This document shows positions 28,630 through 36,539 of a DNA stretch of 64,000 bases, in pieces (the stretch's first letter is position 1; every line of letters begins with the position of its first letter). The notes beneath the pieces were generated by a model. That model worked only from the letters and a program-made list of their open reading frames with translations. It made no database searches and was not told where the DNA came from. This DNA is from a virus. The stretch covers positions 1 through 64,000 of IMG/VR virus record IMGVR_UViG_3300005613_000019; one strand, given 5' to 3'. The position numbers and the translations under genes were made by a program.

Positions 28630-28983
28630 TTACTCAATCTCATATTTTATGTACCACTCAACAAATGCAGGATCACTCTTAAACACTCTAACTGGTACTT
28701 CATCTAAACCATAAACTTTAGCCGCCATATATCTATGATGCCCGTTTAATATAACGTAGCTATCGACATCTTCATCAAAGGTTACCGAAATTGGAGGAAG
28801 ACCGTCAGGCCAACCTCTACTTCTATTAAAATCCCATAACAGTGAGTCTATTTGTTCCTCAGATTGGTCATACTCAGTTGGCTGTAACTCATACGTTTTT
28901 AAATAATCTAAATAATAAGCATCCCCAGACTCAGACTCCATTGCAATCTTATTAAAATCTAAATCAAATATAGTTAACTTCAT
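28630..28983 (-). CDS. ParB/Srx-like domain protein
   Basis: A 117-residue protein with the core of the ParB/sulfiredoxin-like fold in its second half: LPPISVTFDED, then YVILNGHHRYMAAKVYG (residues about 75-92), then LDEVPVRVF. The GHHRYxAA motif is the family's nucleotide-binding and catalytic region. ParB-like domains bind CTP or act as nucleases or phosphotransferases; which applies here cannot be read. It lies 3 nt downstream of the ART-like gene in the middle of neck genes, so the two are likely co-expressed and may work as a pair, possibly as virion-delivered or regulatory proteins. Confidence 0.75.
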   Translation of the reverse strand: MKLTIFDLDFNKIAMESESGDAYYLDYLKTYELQPTEYDQSEEQIDSLLWDFNRSRGWPDGLPPISVTFDEDVDSYVILNGHHRYMAAKVYGLDEVPVRVFKSDPAFVEWYIKYEIE

Positions 28984-28986
28984 ATT

Positions 28987-29868
28987 TTAACCTATGTAAG
29001 GCTTTGGCGGCTCTGGGAGACCTTTTCCTAATTCTGGGGCAGCATTTAATAGATTATTATATGTTGTACCATGATACTGGCCTTCACTATAATCGTCACC
29101 GTATACCAGCTCATACTCATAGTCAAAAGACCCATAGGAAAAATCCTCCATGCTTGGCACCAAAAAACCATCCCACCCATAATCAGAATCAACAACTTTA
29201 GAAATAGGAGTTAAATAATAAACTGCTTTTAGGTTGTTCTCAGGTACGTCTTCAGTATATCTAAACTGCTGGGTAACCTCCATTAAAACATTGTCTGGAA
29301 TCTCCTTAGTTACTAAATAATTCCTAACAAGATTAGAAAAATCAGTTAAATTTAAAAATACAGGAAAAGGATTCTCAAAAAAACTAAAAGTAACTTCACT
29401 TATTGAAGCTCCTGAATCCGACCAATCCACAAAATCACCAGAGTCTAAATAACTATCCTCTATAAACTCCTGACCCGCCTCCTCAATCTCACCGTCAGAC
29501 ATAGAGGTTACATCATATAAGTCAATAAACTGATCTAATTGAGACTTAAGGGTAACCTTAACAAGTTCTTCCGCATCATAATCAGTCTTAGGACTAAATT
29601 CAGACATATCTAATTTTACAACAACTAGATAATCAGTAACATAATGATTACCAGAGTCATCTTCTTCAGTAGACCAACTTAAAACTCTACCTACCGCATA
29701 CGCAGCAGCTACTTCAAAAGTTGAAGCCGTATGAAAACCAGGATACTCTAATATACCCTGATAGGTTTCAGCCTGCGACATTGGAGGGTTTGCTAAAAAT
29801 GGCATAGAAGTCTTGCTCAAAGCTTCTGCTATCTTTTTATAGTTTTTATCGTTTAAAAAGAATTTCAT
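28987..29868 (-). CDS. Acidic protein with ADP-ribosyltransferase-like motifs
   Basis: A 293-residue acidic protein not clearly assignable. Two segments resemble ADP-ribosyltransferase motifs: GFHTASTFEVAAAYAVG (residues 44-60), like the G-x-S/T...A..YA strand-helix, and QYHGTTYNNLLNAAPEL (264-280), like the NAD-binding HGT strand and following helix. In usual ARTs the HGT segment comes first, so the order here would be permuted, or the similarity is chance. The segment between is rich in Asp/Glu/Ser. Neighbour is the ParB-like gene. Both sit between neck genes, an unusual place for enzymes. Treat the ART label as a hypothesis. Confidence 0.45.
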   Translation of the reverse strand: MKFFLNDKNYKKIAEALSKTSMPFLANPPMSQAETYQGILEYPGFHTASTFEVAAAYAVGRVLSWSTEEDDSGNHYVTDYLVVVKLDMSEFSPKTDYDAEELVKVTLKSQLDQFIDLYDVTSMSDGEIEEAGQEFIEDSYLDSGDFVDWSDSGASISEVTFSFFENPFPVFLNLTDFSNLVRNYLVTKEIPDNVLMEVTQQFRYTEDVPENNLKAVYYLTPISKVVDSDYGWDGFLVPSMEDFSYGSFDYEYELVYGDDYSEGQYHGTTYNNLLNAAPELGKGLPEPPKPYIG

Positions 29869-29875
29869 ATTTATA

Positions 29876-30913
29876 CTACCAAATTAAAGAATAATAACCA
29901 ACTTCATCAGCAACTCGTAATTTAAACGTTTGAATGGTAATCTGATGCCCGCTAGGATCACTCATCTGCCAATCAGTCATTATATACTTTCTATCCCCAG
30001 CTAAAGCACCATCCTTAAATCTAAACGCTATAGAAGGCCCCTCTAATAATTCATCTTTAGTGTTAACCTCATAAGTAGCACTATCAAAAGAAGACAAACC
30101 TACAGTCCAAAAATTCATAGTGTGAGTAGGTAAATCTCCATATTCACTTTTTATATAATTCTGTCTAGGTTTACTATTATTCACATAAATCCACGGACCA
30201 TATACATATTTATCATTTACAAATTCACTTAAAGCTATAGTTGAATATCTAGCTCTCAATATCTCAAATAAAGGCGATAAGGTATCAGTACTATCCCTAA
30301 TTAACGTTACTTTAAATCTTATCGTACCAGATGCTGGATTATCCGTCGATAATCCAGCAATATCAGACCATGTTAAACCAGAATCTAACGAATACTCAAC
30401 AGTTACTGAAGAGTCATTCGCTATCCTTATAAAAGAACTAACGTCATACTCCCACACAGACCCAAAAACAGATCTGTTAAAAGACTTATCACCAGATTCT
30501 ATAATACCCGTTGTTGCAGTACTAGCTAATTGTACTTTAGATGATTTAAAAGTAGTAGTAACCTCAACATCAGTTAAGGTTACGTCTGAATCAGTAGCAG
30601 ACATCCATAAAGTCTCATACCCAAATTTAGTATATCCAGGAACTAAGCCTATCCCGTGACATGAAGCACACTTCCTATCCGCCGATTTATGATGCTCATT
30701 ATAACATGAACACTTATCACCAGACTCTACACCTAACCATAACTCCGTACGTAACCCACCTCCTACAACCTTGTCAAATAATAAGGCTCTCTCTTTTTCA
30801 TATTTTTGAAGCTCAACTATATGTTGATAAATAGATCTCCCCCAATAACCTGTAGACATATTACCTAAGCCCTTGCAACCAGACCTATTAGCCATTATTT
30901 CCTTAATTCCCAT
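29876..30913 (-). CDS. Neck-region structural protein with zinc knuckle
   Basis: A 345-residue protein. Residues about 65-95 carry CSC...C-x2-C-x-G-x-G (CSCYNEHHKSADRKCASCHG), a zinc-knuckle pattern seen in phage head-tail connector proteins and resembling DnaJ zinc repeats. The rest is beta-rich (VSSFIRIANDSSVTVEYSLD and so on), suggesting a virion protein. It lies between the 56-residue gene and the ART-like gene in the neck block. The ATG follows GAGGG at normal spacing. Confidence 0.6.
   Translation of the reverse strand: MGIKEIMANRSGCKGLGNMSTGYWGRSIYQHIVELQKYEKERALLFDKVVGGGLRTELWLGVESGDKCSCYNEHHKSADRKCASCHGIGLVPGYTKFGYETLWMSATDSDVTLTDVEVTTTFKSSKVQLASTATTGIIESGDKSFNRSVFGSVWEYDVSSFIRIANDSSVTVEYSLDSGLTWSDIAGLSTDNPASGTIRFKVTLIRDSTDTLSPLFEILRARYSTIALSEFVNDKYVYGPWIYVNNSKPRQNYIKSEYGDLPTHTMNFWTVGLSSFDSATYEVNTKDELLEGPSIAFRFKDGALAGDRKYIMTDWQMSDPSGHQITIQTFKLRVADEVGYYSLIW
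30332..30359. repeat. Intragenic hairpin, 12-bp arms
   Basis: Perfect inverted repeat: arms 30332-30343 and 30348-30359, loop 4 nt, in the zinc-knuckle gene. Confidence 0.85.
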
Positions 30914-30936
30914 ATATAAGCCCTCTAATAATTCGT

Positions 30937-31107
30937 CTAAAGTCTACCTAATAATAACTCATAAAATAGTTCATCTAGACTTCTCTTCTCATTAGGATCA
31001 GCTACAAGTTTTAAAAAAGTATTTAAACTTTGAAGATCTAAAAGGTTAGCAAAACGCTTATTGTCAGCGTTTTGAGGATCTTTTAAATCTGGGGTTATAC
31101 GTTTCAT
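30937..31107 (-). CDS. Small hypothetical protein (56 residues)
   Basis: A 56-residue protein (MKRITPDLKD..., ends ELLLGRL) encoded between two neck genes. Its ATG overlaps the upstream stop (TAATG at 31109-31105), a typical coupling arrangement. The sequence is charged and probably helical (LQSLNTFLKLVADPNEKRSL). Short length kept it below common cut-offs. Function unknown; co-translation with the neck protein suggests a head-tail assembly role. Confidence 0.7.
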   Translation of the reverse strand: MKRITPDLKDPQNADNKRFANLLDLQSLNTFLKLVADPNEKRSLDELFYELLLGRL

Positions 31108-32018
31108 TATAAGTTACCTCCACTTATTGATCCTCTGAATGTAGCCCCGTTTGGTGATGTAGACAACATAACGTACCAACTTAACCCAATACTTAACTGC
31201 GCACCAAGAGTTCCACTTCTAACATATTGTAATTTAAACTCTCTAATATGCTTATCTAGTTCAGAAGCTAACGAATTTCTTAAAGATTGTAATGGAATAT
31301 AATGCGTCTGAACAAAAGATTCTCCCTGAGATGAAAATGAATTAAGATCCTGATCAACTGCAAATAAAAATTGAGAATCTAAACCAAACACTAAAGCAGA
31401 CCTACAAAGTATTTCCCAAGCAGTGTCAACTGGAAAGGTCTCAAGACTGGTCCAAATTACACTAGGCTGTGCAGCACAGATCCTAGCAAGTCCTGCTTGT
31501 AAATATATTACTAATTGAGCATCCGTATAACCTAAATTACAATATTCAAGCTGACTAACAGGTTTAATAGTCTTATCAATTAATAATCTAAATCTAGGTA
31601 GTAAAGATAAGACTTTAGGAGATACAATATCACATACTTGAGTTTTATATACGTCCTCAGAAGTTGAATTTTTCCTTATATGCCAATTAGCAAGCAATAC
31701 ACCAGCAGCATCAGTCTCGCCAGATTCGGTACCAAATGTTATTTGGTACCGACCCGTTGCAGGATGAGTTATTCTGCGATTATCAGGATAAGTAACAGGC
31801 CAATAAGTTTCACTATATAAAACAGACCCTCCAGCATTAGTTATCTCCAGATCCAACTCTCCAGACGCAGAGCCGTCTGCAAGAATTGATTCGTCAATAT
31901 CTTGAGGATTCCCATCATCATCCTGAAACGTTATGCTAATAACCTTTTTACTATTTGTTCTAATAAGTGTAGTGGAATCCAATACAGACGTTGCAGATTC
32001 TCCAGGGGTTATTAACAT
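31107..32018 (-). CDS. Neck / head-tail connector-region protein
   Basis: A 303-residue protein. The N-terminal 120 residues are a beta domain (TFQDDDGNPQDIDESILADG, then GRYQITFG), and the C-terminal half is helical (AQLVIYLQAGLARIC, LRNSLASELDKHIREFKLQY). The combination and position between decoration/lysis genes and neck genes fits a connector or head-closure protein. No catalytic motif. A weak sigma70-like promoter may lie upstream at 32048-32076. Confidence 0.55.
   Translation of the reverse strand: MLITPGESATSVLDSTTLIRTNSKKVISITFQDDDGNPQDIDESILADGSASGELDLEITNAGGSVLYSETYWPVTYPDNRRITHPATGRYQITFGTESGETDAAGVLLANWHIRKNSTSEDVYKTQVCDIVSPKVLSLLPRFRLLIDKTIKPVSQLEYCNLGYTDAQLVIYLQAGLARICAAQPSVIWTSLETFPVDTAWEILCRSALVFGLDSQFLFAVDQDLNSFSSQGESFVQTHYIPLQSLRNSLASELDKHIREFKLQYVRSGTLGAQLSIGLSWYVMLSTSPNGATFRGSISGGNL
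31726..31752. repeat. Intragenic hairpin, 12-bp arms
   Basis: Perfect inverted repeat: arms 31726-31737 and 31741-31752, loop 3 nt, in the 303-residue gene. Confidence 0.85.
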
Positions 32019-32047
32019 TTCTTACTCCTCACTATCATAACGATCAT

Positions 32048-32076
32048 ATTCTATACTAAACATAAATACAAGTCAG
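32048..32076 (-). promoter_or_regulatory. Weak sigma70-like promoter
   Basis: CTGACT (32076-32071), a 17-nt spacer, TAGAAT (32053-32048) on the minus strand, 30 nt upstream of the 303-residue gene. Only a moderate match. Confidence 0.35.
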
Positions 32077-32082
32077 CGCCTA

Positions 32083-32463
32083 CTATGCACCAAAAAGAGC
32101 TATAGATACATTAGCATCCAAAGAATCTGCTTCTACTGAAAGAGCAGTCACAGACGCTCCGCTGATAAGAACAAAGCCGTCAGCATCAATATTAATCTCG
32201 TTAGTAGTGTTTATTGTTAGGGTGCAAGCTTGGCTAGCCCCAACATATACTAAAGTAGCTTCTGCTATCGTACCTAATGAAATACTAGTAGGTGCACCGG
32301 TAGGGACACTGTAATAAGTTATCAAACTCTCGTCAAAGGTAACACTAGGACCTGACGTGGAACTAGGACTTACCGTAGGGCTCCCTAATGCTAGACTTGC
32401 GCTAGGACCAGTCCCAGTCACATACGATGTAATAGTTCCTGTTATGGCGGCTGTACTTGACAT
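32083..32463 (-). CDS. Small Ser/Thr-rich structural protein
   Basis: A 126-residue protein rich in Ser, Thr, Ala and Val with alternating beta-like pattern (TSISLGTIAEATLVYVGASQACTLTI is the clearest strand run). It has no signal peptide or charged cluster. Composition and neighbourhood suggest a virion decoration or minor structural protein. The start follows a GGAG-like site. Family not recognised. Confidence 0.55.
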   Translation of the reverse strand: MSSTAAITGTITSYVTGTGPSASLALGSPTVSPSSTSGPSVTFDESLITYYSVPTGAPTSISLGTIAEATLVYVGASQACTLTINTTNEINIDADGFVLISGASVTALSVEADSLDANVSIALFGA

Positions 32464-32486
32464 GTTTTCTTTCTCCTATTTAATTG

Positions 32487-32936
32487 TTAATTTCTGGATT
32501 CCTGCAAACCAAAGCTCAATCCTACGGAAAGAGCACCACCAAGTAAAAGCCCGACACCGAGATACAAAGCAGGACTCCTGTACCAGGAGTCCTTTTTTTC
32601 AAGAGCTTTTCGTAAAGCACTAGTTTCTTTGATTCTAATACTCTCAGAATCATCAAAGTTTTTCTGCCAAACTTCTAAAAGTCTGGCTTGTACCTTCAAT
32701 TCTTGATTAGTAACGTCGAGCAATAAATCTTGTTTTTCTATCTTAAGCTCAAGTTCTGGTACAAGCTCAAACTTGAGCTTTTTATACTCTTCAATATCCT
32801 GCAACATTCTAGTTGCAGTATCTTCATCAAACCAAATACCTTTTACACCATTATGTTCGACAACTTCAGCTGACAAAACATTAAACGGAACCAAAAATAC
32901 TAAAACAATCAAAAATAATATAAAACACTTTTTCAA
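32487..32936 (-). CDS. Putative spanin-like lysis protein (secreted coiled coil)
   Basis: A 149-residue protein. Residues 1-22 form a signal peptide (MKKCFILFLIVLVFLVPFNV, cleavage near LSA-EV). The mature part begins with GVKGIWFDEDTATRMLQDIE, then a long heptad coiled coil (residues 50-110). The C-terminus has a hydrophobic stretch (LYLGVGLLLGGALSVGLSFG) that could anchor it. It follows the holin and the inner-membrane coiled-coil gene. In Gram-negative phages such pairs (i-spanin/u-spanin-like) fuse inner and outer membranes at lysis. A classical lipobox is not seen, so the spanin role is inferred. Confidence 0.6.
   Translation of the reverse strand: MKKCFILFLIVLVFLVPFNVLSAEVVEHNGVKGIWFDEDTATRMLQDIEEYKKLKFELVPELELKIEKQDLLLDVTNQELKVQARLLEVWQKNFDDSESIRIKETSALRKALEKKDSWYRSPALYLGVGLLLGGALSVGLSFGLQESRN
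32571..32593. repeat. Intragenic hairpin, 10-bp arms, followed by a T run on the plus strand
   Basis: Arms 32571-32580 and 32584-32593, loop 3, perfect. It lies in the secreted coiled-coil gene. Followed by T7 on the plus strand, so it could end plus-strand transcripts. Confidence 0.65.
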
Positions 32937-32938
32937 AG

Positions 32939-33289
32939 CTAATACCCCAACTTATTAAATCTATCAGATTTTTGCTGAATAGTTAATTTATTAATTTCTT
33001 TTTTTCGCTTAGAAATATCCTTTTTAATAGAACTAATTCTATTATTAATAGAATTAATTTCTTGTTTTACATCTTTTTTACTTAACTTAAGTAACTCAAG
33101 TTTAGCCTCAAGTTTATCAATCTCTTTTTTGTTATTAGCTAATTCAATTTTCTTTTTAGTAATAGCTAATAATACTTTATCTTGAATACCCCAATAAAGA
33201 CATAAAACAAGAGAAATTATAGAAACTGTTATAGTAATAACTTTCCAATTCTTCTTAATAAATATACAGATTTTACCCAGAGTCTTCAT
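32939..33289 (-). CDS. Putative inner-membrane spanin (TM plus coiled coil)
   Basis: A 116-residue protein with a short cytoplasmic N-terminus, one membrane segment (residues about 17-36, VITITVSIISLVLCLYWGIQ) and a long Lys/Glu/Ile heptad coiled coil (residues 45-105). This is the topology of Rz-like i-spanins. The gene overlaps the holin gene end by 17 nt (33273-33289) and is followed 2 nt later by the secreted coiled-coil gene. It would span the periplasm and act at lysis. Confidence 0.65.
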   Translation of the reverse strand: MKTLGKICIFIKKNWKVITITVSIISLVLCLYWGIQDKVLLAITKKKIELANNKKEIDKLEAKLELLKLSKKDVKQEINSINNRISSIKKDISKRKKEINKLTIQQKSDRFNKLGY

Positions 33290-33593
33290 TTAACAATACC
33301 TTCTTAGCAAGTTTAGCTTTAGAAGCTAAGCTTACAGTTACAACTTTATATAGAAACAAGCTCAAGCATCCTAGTCCTCCTCCGACTAGGATGCTTGATT
33401 TCCATGATTCCTCAGGTAATAAAAAGCCTCCAGCTATACCTAATATTAGAGGTAAAAAATGTATAAGTCTTAGCCCAACAGAAGTCTTAAAAAATGAAAT
33501 TTTCTTTTTAAGACCTTGAGTCAAAAAAGCTACAACAATAGGTAACCCAACATATGGACCATAATTAGTAAAAATTTCAACAATTTCTTGCAT
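33273..33593 (-). CDS. Putative holin
   Basis: A 106-residue membrane protein with three predicted membrane segments: residues about 12-27 (PYVGLPIVVAFLTQGL), 45-60 (FLPLILGIAGGFLL) and 68-86 (SSILVGGGLGCLSLFLYKVV), and a lysine-rich C-terminus. Size, topology and position ahead of two spanin-like genes fit a holin that permeabilises the inner membrane. The ATG follows a strong AGGAGG. No soluble endolysin gene is visible next to it; the tape-measure-linked hydrolase is tail-associated and not obviously the lysis enzyme. Confidence 0.6.
   Translation of the reverse strand: MQEIVEIFTNYGPYVGLPIVVAFLTQGLKKKISFFKTSVGLRLIHFLPLILGIAGGFLLPEESWKSSILVGGGLGCLSLFLYKVVTVSLASKAKLAKKVLLNEDSG
33362..33398. 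repeat. Intragenic hairpin, 15-bp arms
   Basis: Perfect inverted repeat: arms 33362-33376 and 33384-33398, loop 7 nt, in the third membrane segment of the holin gene. Confidence 0.9.
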
Positions 33594-33620
33594 AATTAAA
33601 ACCTCCTTTTAATTAAAAAA

Positions 33621-34265
33621 TTAAACGTTAGTTCCTAAAGTTTCACTTACAAAAGTTACATACAAAGTTAAAGGTGAAGCCGTACCATTAACAAACTCAA
33701 CTACAACTGGATAACCTCCAGAATGATGAGACGTCGGAGATGACAATGAATTAGCAGGATGCGTAGATGCATCTTCAAAAATTAACTCAGCTACGTCACC
33801 ATGAAAAGTCCATGTCCCTGCAGCATCATCAACAACCCAAGTATCTACTATCTCAAAAGTATTAGTAGCTGAAGATGAAACAGTAAAAGTACCATTATAA
33901 TTAGTAGACCCTGTAATAGTGACAGTATCACCATCTAAAAGACCGTGCCCTGCAGAAGTAACAACTACATGAATAGCGTCACCAGCGTCTGCATATTGTG
34001 TTATTGCTCCAGTAACAACAGTAAGAGCAGAAGCTGCACCTTGTGAGGCACCACCTATATGAGTAGATGTAGAATCAAAAGGCGTACCGTTCCATCTTCC
34101 ACCTAACAAAATTTCATAAGTAAGATCATCGACCAAAACAGGTTGCGTTGATTTTACAGATATTGAAACATTTCTAAATGGCATACTGGAAGGTGCATCC
34201 CACAATCTAGCAGTACCAGCTGCCGCTATAGAAAGAGTTTTTGTAATTTGCCTGTATTGACCCAT
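33621..34265 (-). CDS. Decoration-like protein with mobile beta module
   Basis: A 214-residue beta-rich protein. Residues about 85-150 form a module (GDTVTITGSTNYNGTFTV, then FEIVDTWVVDD) almost identical to one in the sheath (GDAVTITGTTNYNGNF... FDIVDTWVADD), a domain common in phage surface proteins. The ends of the protein are different from the sheath. It is likely a virion surface or decoration protein. A late-promoter-like element (34305-34334) lies 40-70 nt upstream. Confidence 0.65.
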   Translation of the reverse strand: MGQYRQITKTLSIAAAGTARLWDAPSSMPFRNVSISVKSTQPVLVDDLTYEILLGGRWNGTPFDSTSTHIGGASQGAASALTVVTGAITQYADAGDAIHVVVTSAGHGLLDGDTVTITGSTNYNGTFTVSSSATNTFEIVDTWVVDDAAGTWTFHGDVAELIFEDASTHPANSLSSPTSHHSGGYPVVVEFVNGTASPLTLYVTFVSETLGTNV

Positions 34266-34304
34266 AATAATCTCCTTTAAAAGTTAGATCTATACCGTTA
34301 TTCT

Positions 34305-34334
34305 ATTTTATCAGATTTATATTTGGAAAGTTAA
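34305..34334 (-). promoter_or_regulatory. Candidate phage late promoter (decoration/lysis block)
   Basis: TTAACT (34334-34329), an 18-nt spacer starting TTCCAA, TAAAAT (34310-34305) on the minus strand. It is upstream of the 214-residue gene and the holin/spanin genes. Confidence 0.6.
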
Positions 34335-34344
34335 ATTTTAAGAA

Positions 34345-35199
34345 TTAAAGATCATCATCTTCTTCAGAAGTAAGATCATCAAGAAACTTATTAGCAAAGT
34401 TTTTAACGCTCTTATAAACACCCTTAGTAGAAATATATTCCCAATCTTCTAAAGAAAGTTCTGGTAAAAGCATTTCTAGTTCTTCTACAAAATCTCCAGC
34501 TTTAATCCTCATAGGACCTTGATCACGAGAAGCTTTATGACACAACCCTACAACAGTAGGATTAATCTCAATAGCTTTCTCAGCTTTTTCCATAGCATCC
34601 TCTAACTCTGAAGCACGTTGTCTTTGTAACCTATCAGAAGGCATTTCCTCCTTATTTTGCAACCCACTCTTAAGCTTAAGAGCCTTACCAAGCTCATAAT
34701 CAAACGTTGTATTATTTCTATCCGCAATACGTTCATAATATTCAATATACTCATCTTCAGTAATAGTTCTCAGAGCTTGAGGAGACCTAGTAACTAACTT
34801 ACGAAAATCAGGACTTGTTTTAATAACCTCAATAGGAACCTCATTGGTCAAATTATAAGGTCTTCGAGTCTTAGGAATAATAACATGATATTCATCACCA
34901 CCTAATCCTTTAAAGGAAATAGATATTTGTGAATTAAGCATATTTTGAACAAAAATTTCAGAATTTTCAGTAAAATATTTAGAAAAATTAACAATAAGTT
35001 TACTTCTTTTACTTGTCGTTTGTTTAGGAATAGTCATATAATCATCTCCAACTTCTCCCTTTAATTGTAAAATAAAAGGGTCACGGCAAAACACTTTAGC
35101 TTTACCTTTTTTTATTAATATACGCGATTTAGCTGGATTTGTATAAGATAAAAACTTATTATTAGAATCTAATACAGGAATATTATTATCTTTACCCAT
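34345..35199 (-). CDS. RRXRR/PLMP-like N-terminal domain protein next to the capsid gene
   Basis: A 284-residue protein. Residues 7-48 (IPVLDSNNKFLSYTNPAKSR, then ILIKKGKAKVFCRDPFILQL) match the RRXRR/PLMP motif pattern (VLDxNxKxL...PAxxRxLxKxGKAxVxxRxPFxIxL) known from IscB, IsrB and related HNH/RuvC enzymes. No HNH or RuvC catalytic motifs are visible in the remaining 235 residues. The C-terminal half is helical and charged, ending in EEDDD. It lies just after the major capsid gene, separated by a terminator. It may be a structural or DNA-binding protein that reused this nucleic-acid-binding module. Confidence 0.65.
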   Translation of the reverse strand: MGKDNNIPVLDSNNKFLSYTNPAKSRILIKKGKAKVFCRDPFILQLKGEVGDDYMTIPKQTTSKRSKLIVNFSKYFTENSEIFVQNMLNSQISISFKGLGGDEYHVIIPKTRRPYNLTNEVPIEVIKTSPDFRKLVTRSPQALRTITEDEYIEYYERIADRNNTTFDYELGKALKLKSGLQNKEEMPSDRLQRQRASELEDAMEKAEKAIEINPTVVGLCHKASRDQGPMRIKAGDFVEELEMLLPELSLEDWEYISTKGVYKSVKNFANKFLDDLTSEEDDDL

Positions 35200-35216
35200 A
35201 TTACCAGCCTTCGCTG

Positions 35217-35245
35217 ACCTCTTACTTATAAAACATAAGTAAGGT
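35217..35245. repeat. Intergenic hairpin upstream of the RRXRR-like gene
   Basis: Near-perfect inverted repeat (arms of about 9-11 bp around a GTTTT loop, one bulge) between the capsid terminator and the start of the RRXRR-like gene. It could act on mRNA stability or translation. Confidence 0.5.
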
Positions 35246-35267
35246 TTAACTCTTTTTATAAAATAAA

Positions 35268-35310
35268 GGACAACGGCCAGGGAAAGGAGGGGGAAACCTG
35301 ACCGCTGCCC
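35268..35310 (-). terminator. Rho-independent terminator after the major capsid gene
   Basis: A GC-rich stem on the minus strand: 14-nt arms 35310-35297 and 35281-35268 with three G-T pairs, followed by a T-rich tract at 35267-35258. It lies 15 nt after the capsid stop and would cap or attenuate the capsid transcript before the next gene. Confidence 0.7.
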
Positions 35311-35324
35311 TTAAAACCTAATTA

Positions 35325-36521
35325 CTACTTAGAACCCTTAGCAGCAGCTTTAGCATTCGGAGCACCAAAACCAACCATCTCAAGAAACACCCAACCTTTA
35401 CGAGTCTCACCAAGAGCATACTTATTATAAGGCTCAGAAAACAGAGAAATACGTTCACCCATCTCACCGAGATAATCAGGGCCGGTACATGCATAAAAAG
35501 TTCCAGCAGGAATGACTTGCTCAACACCTGTACCTGCAGCCGTCAAGATCTGAGCATTTAACAGATTACCAATATGGCCAGCCAAAAGAAGCTCACGCTC
35601 ACTAACTGGGTCAACTGCAGTAGACATATTCTTGATAATATCAGAAAGCTCAGCACGATTAATAAGAAATTGCTCTACCAAAAGTCTGTGCTGCTCAACT
35701 TGAAAACGAACATCCTCGAAAGCACCAACTCCCAAAGAAGCAAACGTAGTAGTAGTATTTACAGCAGTAGACAACCTATCAAGAAGATCAATACCGAGCT
35801 TATCTTCTTGAAGTTCAATCTCCTGACGAGCTGTATCCTGAGCACGCTCCAGAACATCAAAGTTCATTTGATAAATGTCCATAATGTCGATAGCCGGAAA
35901 AGATGTAATCTTTTGCTCATTCGGAGTGATCCATTTGGTCTTAATCTTGGCTTCAGGAGTTTGACCGTCCTGACCAATGGTATAAGCAACCGAACGGATG
36001 TCTTTCGGGATACGGAACAGTTCGGCCTGGCCGAGCTGACGTACACGATAGATCTTCCTCGAAAAACCCTCGTAATCAAGGATAGCCTTAATCGGAAGAG
36101 CCAGCTCTTGACCAACCACTCGGAGTCCTTGCTCAGAAGGATCTTTAAGAGCGGCAGCCAAAATCTCACGGCGTTGATCCAAGGAGTAACTTGCAGATTC
36201 AGGAGTAGCAAAAGTCAGGCGACCTGCATTCCTCTTAGTATGGTTATTCAACAGATGAGAAACTTGAACAAGCGCATCACGCTTATCATAAGCATTAAGC
36301 TCACCATCAGAATCAAACATACGACGGGAAGTATCAGACGACGTAACGTTTCTACTAGAATCGTAGTCAAATCCTTGTGGGTTAAAAGTTCCATTCCCCT
36401 CAAAAAGAGATTCGTCTTGCTTATCAGCCATTTTCGTACGAGGACGAACAGCTAAACGACGAGGCTCTTTCGTTTCCTGAGAGGGTGTCTTTGATGCTAA
36501 TTTTCTATACGGATTATCCAT
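35325..36521 (-). CDS. Major capsid protein (HK97-fold type)
   Basis: A 398-residue protein after the scaffold and decoration genes, the standard place and size for an HK97-fold capsid protein. Typical elements: an N-arm rich in charged and Ser residues (residues 1-75), a long helix region (QEIELQEDKLGIDLLDRLST, then VRFQVEQHRLLVEQFLINRA), an E-loop-like beta region (ILDYEGFSRKIYRVRQ), and a C-terminal glycine-rich strand (GWVFLEMVGFGAPNA). Base composition is less AT-rich than the neighbours, consistent with codon adaptation of an abundant protein. It builds the head shell. A strong terminator follows. Confidence 0.85.
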   Translation of the reverse strand: MDNPYRKLASKTPSQETKEPRRLAVRPRTKMADKQDESLFEGNGTFNPQGFDYDSSRNVTSSDTSRRMFDSDGELNAYDKRDALVQVSHLLNNHTKRNAGRLTFATPESASYSLDQRREILAAALKDPSEQGLRVVGQELALPIKAILDYEGFSRKIYRVRQLGQAELFRIPKDIRSVAYTIGQDGQTPEAKIKTKWITPNEQKITSFPAIDIMDIYQMNFDVLERAQDTARQEIELQEDKLGIDLLDRLSTAVNTTTTFASLGVGAFEDVRFQVEQHRLLVEQFLINRAELSDIIKNMSTAVDPVSERELLLAGHIGNLLNAQILTAAGTGVEQVIPAGTFYACTGPDYLGEMGERISLFSEPYNKYALGETRKGWVFLEMVGFGAPNAKAAAKGSK

Positions 36522-36539
36522 AATATATCTTCCTCTCTA

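Noticed and set aside
35217-35245. Second terminator after the capsid gene
   Set aside because: The hairpin is AT-rich with no T tract, so it was kept only as a possible leader element of the next gene.
35574-36455. Long plus-strand reading frame (293 residues) antisense to the major capsid gene
   Set aside because: It is an overlap by-product of codon use in the capsid gene: no Shine-Dalgarno, low-complexity basic composition and no promoter; capsid protein evidence is strong.
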